A stretch of DNA of 12,670 bases. Origin: Lachnospiraceae bacterium (GTDB lineage: Bacteria > Bacillota > Clostridia > Lachnospirales > Lachnospiraceae). A program made the translations under genes and the position numbers. Each line of letters opens with the position of its first letter. The first letter of the stretch is position 1. The DNA is taken from contig VSNO01000130.1 in NCBI GenBank assembly GCA_009774375.1, forward strand, positions 1 to 12,670, read 5' to 3'. This document shows, in pieces, positions 6,886-12,670 of this stretch. The notes under the pieces are model-generated. The model was not told where the DNA came from. It made no database searches and saw only the letters and a list, made by a program, of their open reading frames with translations.

Positions 6886-9090
6886 TTATCTTCGGTATTT
6901 TCCTTTATCTGAATGAAAGACCCTGACACATTTTTCGGGATCACAGACCAGCCTTCCCCCGCAGACTGCGCCGATCCTGTATGTCCCCGGCTTCAGCGCG
7001 CTCCCCGCAAATTTTACCTGTATGCCTGAGAGCGCGGTGTTCTTTGTCCGGTCATCCTTTTTACCGTCCTCCAGGACTGCCGCCACATCCTCCCTGAGCT
7101 TTGGCGCTATATCAAACTCGTACACATCCCGAAAGTCCTGCCCGCGCACATCACAGATCAGCCAGAGCTTTCGGGGCAGTTCCGCGTTGTCCGCGTTTCT
7201 GACAGCGCACCACCCTTCGATCACGATATTATTATCTGTTATTTTATCGCTGATTATGCCGTCTTCATAACTAATGTTATCAAAACTGGCACTATCAGAA
7301 CAATCGTTATCAAAACAAATATTGTCATAATAAATATTATCTATATGAAACAGGATGTCCCGGTATCCGGTCAGCCGGTCGCAGATCCTGGCTGCCAGAC
7401 CACACCTTGCATGCAGGAGCTCCCTGGCGTCATACTTTTTAAACACTGCCTGTTTTCTTTTGCCTGTCTCGCCGTCGCTGCCCAGCAGCACCGGTTCAGC
7501 CTGCCGGTCACAGGCATATAAATATCCTGTGTTATACTCCACGTCCTTTTTCCACTGCACGAGATTTGGGCTGTAAAAAGGATCCCTCGCATTCAATAAC
7601 GGATACTTTTGATACAGTTTTCTCTTCTCCTTCTCCAGGCGATGCTGCCGCTCCGGCGACGTGTCCTTCCCTCTGCTGAGGGATTCGTGGTGGATCAGCA
7701 CTGCCTCGTTGACCTGCACGTTGAAATAGCCTCGCTGGTACAGCCGGAAACAGAGCTCCACATCATTGTACGCCACTGGAAAGGTCTCGTCGAAACCGCC
7801 CGCCGCATCAAAAACACTCTTTCGGATCAGCAGACACGCCGCGGTGACTGCCAGCATATCATAGTTTCTCGTGTTATGCCCATGGTACAGATCCCCCTCA
7901 TCCGCCATACCGCCAAGCTTGTGTGCCGGTCCGATCCCCATGTTGGTGATCCCCGCGTGCTGGATCTTATAACACGTGGTATCCTTTTGTTCCGGCGGAT
8001 AGTACAGCTTTGCGCCGACTGCCCCCACATGGGCTTTCGCACTGTACACCGCCATCCTGCCAAGCCACTGCCTGCCGTCCTCTGTATCCATGATCTCGAT
8101 ATCATCGTTCAGAAAAAGCAGAAACCTTCCGTCTGCCGACCGCGCGCCGATATTGCACATCGCCGAGAAGTTAAACGCACACTCCTGATACAGATACCGG
8201 ATCACAAGATCCTTTTTCTCTCTCTTCAATCCCTCAATGCAGTGTGTTATGCACTTTTTCTGTTCCGGACTGCTGCCGTTATCCACAATGATCAATTCAT
8301 AACAGCTGTAATCAGTGTAGCGCACCAGCGTTTCCATGCACTTTCGCAGTACATCCGCGTTGTCTTTGCTCGGAATGATGACCGACACTTTATCCTGAGC
8401 TCCCCGACTCCGGTCATCTGCCAGATCGAGCTGCCGGATCTTCTCAGAGCTGTCTGTCTGCTCCGTATCCTCAAGGCTGTCATTGGTGTAGAGCACCTTG
8501 GGCATATGAACGATCCCCTGTGCCTTTCCCTGTCTTCTTCTGTCCAGCTCCTGCATAAAGATCCTGTAGACAAGCTCATAAATGCTGCTATCGCTCCCGT
8601 ATTTTCCTGTCATCTCCAGGATCTTGCTGCCCCGGATGGCAAACACACTCCCAATATAAAAAAAGGAGACAAGCGTATCCGGCGAAAAATCCGGCTTAAA
8701 CCACGGCGCCCCCCTGTATTCCGCGCAACAGTGAGTATCCTCGATCCCATACAGCTCCTTCAGACTCCCCCTGTGATCCTCATCCGCATAGGCCATAGCC
8801 ACATCTTCACTGTCTGAAAAGGCATCTGCAAGCACAGCCCCGGCATACTCAGACAAACTGCCGCCATTCTTCACAAAGAGATAGATCACGTCATCGCAGA
8901 ATTCCATATCCCTCTGCACACTGTCCATACACGAAGAAAAGGGAAGCTTATATACCTGCTTCCCTGGAGCGTGCCCATACTGTCTTTCCAGCTCCGTCTC
9001 CTGCAGTTTTAACCACTGCAGGTACGGCGTCTTTTGTGCAAAAAGTTCCTGTTCATATTTTTTCATACGCGTTATAGCATTCTTTTTCAC
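6886..9090 (-). CDS. GT2 glycosyltransferase, degenerate first domain, repeat-bearing linker, C-terminal beta-rich domain
   Basis: 734 residues, a paralogue of the upstream gene product with the same domain order. The first GT2-like domain (about 60-205) keeps YADED (101-105) and KPDFSPDTLVSF (132-143), but the usual DxD position reads FVKNGG (72-77), so it is probably not catalytic. The second GT2 domain (about 234-475) appears intact: VSVIIPSKDN (235-244), IIVDNGS (267-273), FLNDD (326-330), QHAG (377-380), YNDVELCFR (441-449), HHESLSRG (467-474). A linker at 582-621 is built of eight degenerate pentapeptides. Residues about 622-725 are the C-terminal domain (EGW 625-627, REDVAAV 666-672, PGTYRIG 701-707). 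The start is GTG, 6 nt after the previous stop with no clear ribosome site; an ATG at 9066, eight codons in, is an alternative also without one. Translation is probably coupled to the gene before. Confidence 0.9.
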   Translation of the reverse strand: MKKNAITRMKKYEQELFAQKTPYLQWLKLQETELERQYGHAPGKQVYKLPFSSCMDSVQRDMEFCDDVIYLFVKNGGSLSEYAGAVLADAFSDSEDVAMAYADEDHRGSLKELYGIEDTHCCAEYRGAPWFKPDFSPDTLVSFFYIGSVFAIRGSKILEMTGKYGSDSSIYELVYRIFMQELDRRRQGKAQGIVHMPKVLYTNDSLEDTEQTDSSEKIRQLDLADDRSRGAQDKVSVIIPSKDNADVLRKCMETLVRYTDYSCYELIIVDNGSSPEQKKCITHCIEGLKREKKDLVIRYLYQECAFNFSAMCNIGARSADGRFLLFLNDDIEIMDTEDGRQWLGRMAVYSAKAHVGAVGAKLYYPPEQKDTTCYKIQHAGITNMGIGPAHKLGGMADEGDLYHGHNTRNYDMLAVTAACLLIRKSVFDAAGGFDETFPVAYNDVELCFRLYQRGYFNVQVNEAVLIHHESLSRGKDTSPERQHRLEKEKRKLYQKYPLLNARDPFYSPNLVQWKKDVEYNTGYLYACDRQAEPVLLGSDGETGKRKQAVFKKYDARELLHARCGLAARICDRLTGYRDILFHIDNIYYDNICFDNDCSDSASFDNISYEDGIISDKITDNNIVIEGWCAVRNADNAELPRKLWLICDVRGQDFRDVYEFDIAPKLREDVAAVLEDGKKDDRTKNTALSGIQVKFAGSALKPGTYRIGAVCGGRLVCDPEKCVRVFHSDKGKYRR
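7228..7347 (-). repeat. Degenerate 15-bp tandem repeat (8 units) coding a pentapeptide linker
   Basis: Residues 582-621 of the 734-residue GT divide without gaps into eight pentapeptides: HIDNI, YYDNI, CFDND, CSDSA, SFDNI, SYEDG, IISDK, ITDNN. The third position is Asp or Glu in seven of eight and the fourth is Asn, Asp or Ser in all. The codons are AT-rich (GAT AAT ATT type), unlike the surrounding gene, and an 11-base word recurs 30 bp apart (7276-7286 and 7306-7316). It joins the catalytic GT2 part to the C-terminal domain. Confidence 0.7.
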
Positions 9091-9096
9091 ATTCTT

Positions 9097-11184
9097 TTAG
9101 TCAATGGTCAGTGTTCTCTCCATGCTCCGATAGAGGCGCTGTCTGGAACAGCCGTCCTTTGCTGTCATCCACAGCTCATACGTGTCTGACGGCAGCGCCC
9201 CCTCAAAGATCCAGTTGCAGAAGCCGGTCAATTCCACATTCGTCTCATCCGGAAGGATCGCGGCCACATCCTTGCGGTAGCGTCTCTGCGCCGGCAGTTC
9301 CCAGACCTTACCGCTGCTGTTCACCAGCAGGATCTTGAACCGATAACGCGCATTGTCCACACCCGGCACATAAGCCCATCCCTTGATGAGATAATACGTC
9401 TTTTTCTTCTGCCCGTTTTTAGTCACTGCCTTCGCGAAGTTCTCCCTGCCGCAGTCCTCCAATGTGATCATGATCGCCTGGTTCATGTTCTCCAACGCAG
9501 GAAGTTTTTTGGATTCGACGAGCATATCATCAGCGTCAAATATGTTGAAAAGCTCATACCGCTCCAGCCAGCGGCAGCTGTACTCCGGATCCCCGCTGTT
9601 TAAGAGTGTCCCGATGAACGGATCCTTCCTGTAAAATTTGGGATGTCTTTTATACAAAATATCCTTCTCCGCCAGCAGCCGTTTCAGCTTCACTTCATCC
9701 TGAAGGTCATCCCCACGGCTGAGAGACTCGTGATGATACAGCACAACATCGTTTCTCTGGACATTGTATAACCCCTTACTGCACAGCCTGAAACACAGAT
9801 CCACATCATTGTATGCCACCGCAAGACCCTCAAACAGTCCCCCGATCCCCAGATAGTAACTCCTGCGCATCATGAGGCACGCCGCGGTGACACCGATCAG
9901 ATCGTACACAAAACGGTTTCTTCCATAATAATAGGACTCGCTGTCATCCATTTTCTTCAGCTTGTGCCCCGGACCATAGATCGTATTGCTGATCCCGGCA
10001 TGCTGTATCCTTGTCGAATCCGGATATAGCAGCTTGGCGCCGACAGAACCGACATGTTTGAGAGAAGCCTGACCGACCATTCTGGTCAGCCACGTGTCCT
10101 CGACCGCCTCCATGTCATCATTTAACAGTAAGATGTACTCTCCCCCTGACTCCCTGACACCGATATTGCACATATTGGAAAAATTGAACTCCATCGGCAC
10201 ATATAAATATGTGAAAGGACACTCCTGTCTGAAGTTTTCCAGCCCGACACGCACCCTTGCCATACTCCCGTTGTCGACGACAATGATCTCAAATTTCGGA
10301 TAGTCCGTATGCGCATAGATCGAGCGGATGCACTGCCTGAGTACATCCGGATTGTCCTTCGAGGGAATGATAATGCTGACAAGCGGCCGGTCTGACAGCT
10401 CGTAAACAGGATATGTGATCCCGGTCCGCGCGTCCAGTACCATCCGCCCCTTCAGACCACGCCTTGCAAACGCGCGCTCGCGGATAAAATCATACTCCTG
10501 CCCCACACCGACCAGATCCGTCCTGTGCATGAGCCTGTCCTCGATCTGCTCCCTGCTGCTCCCCTTCGCATAGGCATGAAACAGGATCTTTTCAATATGT
10601 CCCGGCCGTTTGCCGTGTTCTGTCGCCTTCAGGACAAAATCATATATATTTTTACGCCAGTCTGTGTCCCCCATCCATTCCAGATGCAGATACACCTCCC
10701 TGCGGACTGCAAAGATATTGCCAAAATACAGAAAGGACATCAGGGTATCGGGTGACCACATCGGTTTGGTCCATGGGAAGATCCGGTGTGCACTCTCGTC
10801 GTTCACCAGATCCCTGTCCACTTCCTTCTGTGTTTCCAGCATCCATGTATCCTCGTCCGCATAGACGATGTTCACATCCCTGTGCATCTCAAAATACTGC
10901 GGGATCTCATGATAGACATCCGCCGCGATCCTGCCCTCCTCCGACACAAACAGGATATACTCCTTGTCAAAACCTGCAAGCGAGAAATCCCTGCCGCACT
11001 CCTCCATATACACGATGTCGAACTTCAGCCGCTGTTCCTCCTTTGATCCTGCCCCGCCTGCCTGCTCGTTTTCGTTGATCCACAACAGATACGGATCAGT
11101 CTGGCAGCGCAGCGCTCTCTCGTACTCCTCTATGCATTTCTTATATAATCTGCCCTGAATGGCATCCTTTATCTTTCCTAACAT
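9097..11184 (-). CDS. GT2 glycosyltransferase, two GT2-type domains (first degenerate) plus C-terminal beta-rich domain
   Basis: 695 residues, probably a cytoplasmic glycosyltransferase adding a sugar from a nucleotide donor to a lipid-linked glycan. Residues about 70-240 are a remnant of a first GT2 domain: YADED (108-112) and KPMWSPDTL (140-148) are recognisable, but the place where LLDxDD is expected reads FVSEEG (79-84) and the N-terminal nucleotide-binding strand is missing. The second GT2 domain (about 267-490) looks complete: VSIIIPSKDN (269-278), VVDNGS (302-307), LLNDD (353-357), QHAG (394-397), YNDVDLCFR (458-466) and HHESLSRG (484-491). Residues about 597-690 form a separate domain with KGWA (601-604) and RKDVAA (637-642), resembling the end of the next gene product. 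The ATG at 11184 has only a weak G-rich ribosome site (GGGGG, 10 nt away). It lies 30 nt after the upstream gene and 6 nt before the next. Donor and acceptor cannot be told from sequence alone. Confidence 0.9.
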   Translation of the reverse strand: MLGKIKDAIQGRLYKKCIEEYERALRCQTDPYLLWINENEQAGGAGSKEEQRLKFDIVYMEECGRDFSLAGFDKEYILFVSEEGRIAADVYHEIPQYFEMHRDVNIVYADEDTWMLETQKEVDRDLVNDESAHRIFPWTKPMWSPDTLMSFLYFGNIFAVRREVYLHLEWMGDTDWRKNIYDFVLKATEHGKRPGHIEKILFHAYAKGSSREQIEDRLMHRTDLVGVGQEYDFIRERAFARRGLKGRMVLDARTGITYPVYELSDRPLVSIIIPSKDNPDVLRQCIRSIYAHTDYPKFEIIVVDNGSMARVRVGLENFRQECPFTYLYVPMEFNFSNMCNIGVRESGGEYILLLNDDMEAVEDTWLTRMVGQASLKHVGSVGAKLLYPDSTRIQHAGISNTIYGPGHKLKKMDDSESYYYGRNRFVYDLIGVTAACLMMRRSYYLGIGGLFEGLAVAYNDVDLCFRLCSKGLYNVQRNDVVLYHHESLSRGDDLQDEVKLKRLLAEKDILYKRHPKFYRKDPFIGTLLNSGDPEYSCRWLERYELFNIFDADDMLVESKKLPALENMNQAIMITLEDCGRENFAKAVTKNGQKKKTYYLIKGWAYVPGVDNARYRFKILLVNSSGKVWELPAQRRYRKDVAAILPDETNVELTGFCNWIFEGALPSDTYELWMTAKDGCSRQRLYRSMERTLTID

Positions 11185-11214
11185 ATCAGCAAATCCCCCG
11201 CCCCGGATTTCATA

Positions 11215-12670
11215 CTAACTCCTCAACTTCGTCCTCAGAAACCCCTTTGTCCTTGTGACAAAATTCTCCTTTGCCGCACTCTGTACAATCTGGCTGGCAA
11301 AAGCCGGTGTAAGCTCCAATACATCCATGTCCGCTGTGAGATGGCTCCCGCCCGCAACCTCGATCGCAAGATTGGGATCCTCACTGTCAAAGACGATCGA
11401 ACCACATTCCTGCCATTTTCCATTTACCTCAATGGTATCCGCCGTGTAGACCCTGTCACCGACCCTGATCTCACGGATCTCCACCACACACGGATACATA
11501 CACGGATCGATCCTGATCCTCACAGCCTCATCGGGAATATCATATTCCAGTCTCAGATACCTCCCGATCGTAAAACAATCCAGAAATTTCACAGAATCTT
11601 CTTCGGTAAAGCCCTCCCCGCGATCCACAAAGATCTGCGCGACATATTTAATATCGGCATGATTACAGTACTTTAACATCCCCTCAAGAGCGTACGCCCT
11701 GTTTCCGATCAGCTCCCGCATGCGTCCCGCCGAAGCGCGGCTACCCGTGATCTGGAGCTGAAATTCTCTTTCCTCCGCTATCGCAGCCCTGATCTCCTCA
11801 TCCGTAAATCCCAGGATATCCTTCATCAGCAGATCCTCACAGGCCTTCCGCATCTCCCCGCCCAGCGTATAATTATAGAAGGCGCGGAACGCGATGTCCT
11901 TCGCCGCGATATGCCGGTCAAAGGTCCACTCGTAGTCGATGACGTGCCACCGCTTCCCATCCACCAGAATATTGGGAAAGATAAAGTCAAAATTGCTGAC
12001 CGCATGGGTGTCCTCATTGTAGTGGAGCCAGTGCATATACTCCTGGACCAATGTCTTGAATCCCGCCACATCTGCCCGGATCAGACACTCGTCAAGCAGC
12101 TTTTCCAGTGTCTCTCCATTACAGAATTCAAAAGACAGGCCATTCCTGATATCACCGCCGATGACCGTACACTGATCGATGTCGATCTTCGTGCCGTCAT
12201 ACCGCTCAGAAAGCAGCTCGCAGGCACGTTTTGTATTCGCCAGGTGCCTGCACGCCGCCTCTGTGTCCGGCAGCTTCTCCACATGCAGATGCCTGGGCGC
12301 CTCCCTGACAATAGAAGTGCGGATCGCCCACTTGGCAACCCTGTCATTGGAAAATTTGGTGTAGATCACATTGGGCGCGCCGCCAACCACCAGCAGATAA
12401 GAGTTTGAGAAAAGCGGGAACTCATTCTCATCTATGATCTCGTCAAACACCTGCTTCTCATCAAACAGCAGAACTCTCTCCCGGTCAAAATTTCTCAGAT
12501 TATTGCTCAGCTCGCCTTTCTTTGGAAGATACTGGTCAGAATAGATCGTCGTCACAAATTTGTAATCCGGATATGGATAGTAAAATGAATACTCATGGAT
12601 CCCTGCCCTGTCGAGGAGCTTCTCCAGGCCATGGCGCGTAAAGGTTCTCGCCGCCCCCCCCTCACGGTAC
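11215..12670 (-). CDS. Methyltransferase / kinase-like fusion protein, C-terminal part (5' end outside window)
   Basis: The frame is open to the right edge, so the gene is truncated at its 5' end; 484 residues are visible (numbered here from the first complete codon, at 12669). Residues 1-55 (ARTFTRHGLEKLL, then YYPYPDYKF and LPKKGEL) match, from memory, the end of class I SAM-methyltransferase proteins found in Clostridia glycan loci; the SAM-binding motifs would lie outside the window. Residues about 95-300 resemble an aminoglycoside phosphotransferase/choline kinase fold: NFDFIFPN (226-233) corresponds to HGDxxxxN with the His replaced by Asn, keeping Asp228 and Asn233, and VIDYEW holds the second metal-binding Asp (Asp245). 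Residues about 385-460 look like a beta-rich domain. A GTG at 12555 could be taken as a start, but coding clearly continues upstream. It is the first visible gene of the putative GT operon, 30 nt before the next. A role in modifying or capping a glycan is inference; substrates are unknown. Confidence 0.75.
   Translation of the reverse strand, partial: YREGGAARTFTRHGLEKLLDRAGIHEYSFYYPYPDYKFVTTIYSDQYLPKKGELSNNLRNFDRERVLLFDEKQVFDEIIDENEFPLFSNSYLLVVGGAPNVIYTKFSNDRVAKWAIRTSIVREAPRHLHVEKLPDTEAACRHLANTKRACELLSERYDGTKIDIDQCTVIGGDIRNGLSFEFCNGETLEKLLDECLIRADVAGFKTLVQEYMHWLHYNEDTHAVSNFDFIFPNILVDGKRWHVIDYEWTFDRHIAAKDIAFRAFYNYTLGGEMRKACEDLLMKDILGFTDEEIRAAIAEEREFQLQITGSRASAGRMRELIGNRAYALEGMLKYCNHADIKYVAQIFVDRGEGFTEEDSVKFLDCFTIGRYLRLEYDIPDEAVRIRIDPCMYPCVVEIREIRVGDRVYTADTIEVNGKWQECGSIVFDSEDPNLAIEVAGGSHLTADMDVLELTPAFASQIVQSAAKENFVTRTKGFLRTKLRS
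12654..12661 (-). repeat. G8 homopolymer in coding strand of the methyltransferase/kinase-like gene
   Basis: Eight consecutive G on the minus strand encode part of Glu-Gly-Gly-Ala just before the conserved ARTFTRHGLEKLL stretch. The frame is open as given. Such tracts can slip during replication or be miscounted in sequencing. Confidence 0.7.

Noticed and set aside
7228..7347. CRISPR-like or classic pentapeptide-repeat protein
   Set aside because: Units are contiguous 15-mers in frame inside a gene, without spacers, and do not follow the A(D/N)LxX pattern.
7609..8817. Open plus-strand frame of about 400 codons
   Set aside because: It lies fully antisense to the 734-residue GT, which has clear GT2 motifs; its translation has no recognisable domain. 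Codon bias of the real gene keeps this frame open.
10849..10864. YADED in the first domain of the 695-residue GT as the catalytic DxD
   Set aside because: In related GT2 enzymes this Asp-Glu-Asp follows, and is separate from, the LLDxDD metal site; the latter is missing here.
12553..12555. GTG at 12555 as the true start of the kinase-like gene
   Set aside because: The frame stays open to the window edge and codes a conserved-looking stretch (ARTFTRHGLEKLL, YYPYPDYKF), so the start is outside.

Overview
This window looks like part of a cell-surface polysaccharide (glycan) biosynthesis locus from a Gram-positive, Clostridia-like bacterium, most plausibly a Lachnospiraceae member. The basis is the style of the proteins (large multi-domain GT2 glycosyltransferases, a PgcA-type sugar phosphate mutase, a methyltransferase/kinase-like fusion), strong GGAGG-type ribosome sites before several genes, and AT-rich non-coding DNA around coding regions that are roughly half G+C by eye. 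The taxonomic call is inference from protein style; no marker gene is present.

All eight genes lie on the minus strand, so transcription runs from high to low coordinates. In that order: (1) the C-terminal part of a gene cut by the right edge, with the end of a methyltransferase-like domain, an APH/choline-kinase-like domain and a beta-rich tail; (2) and (3) two paralogous GT2 enzymes of 695 and 734 residues, each with a first GT2-like domain that has lost its DxD, an intact second GT2 domain and a similar C-terminal domain; (4) a 684-residue GT2 enzyme with two intact GT2 domains behind a coiled coil. These four are separated by 30, 6 and 20 nt and look like one operon. A 119-nt AT-rich spacer with a good sigma-A-type promoter follows, then (5) an alpha-phosphoglucomutase-type phospho-sugar mutase, a 76-nt gap with a 12-bp hairpin, (6) a small GtrA-type membrane protein, (7) a 451-residue GT2 enzyme and (8) a 325-residue rhamnosyltransferase-like GT2 enzyme. 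The last 71 nt at the left edge hold a possible promoter reading out of the window.

A working model (inference): the mutase makes hexose-1-phosphate for nucleotide-sugar supply; the GT2 enzymes build a complex, possibly rhamnose-containing, repeat on a lipid carrier; GtrA helps move a lipid-linked sugar or glycan across the membrane; the methyltransferase/kinase-like protein may modify or cap chain ends, by analogy with WbdD of Gram-negative O-antigen systems. The points most worth a second look are that fusion, a 15-bp tandem repeat coding a pentapeptide linker in the 734-residue enzyme, the pair of GTs with a crippled first domain, and a G8 tract in the coding strand at the right edge. No RNA genes, insertion sequences, CRISPR arrays or transposases were seen, and no gene-free stretch exceeds 300 bases.
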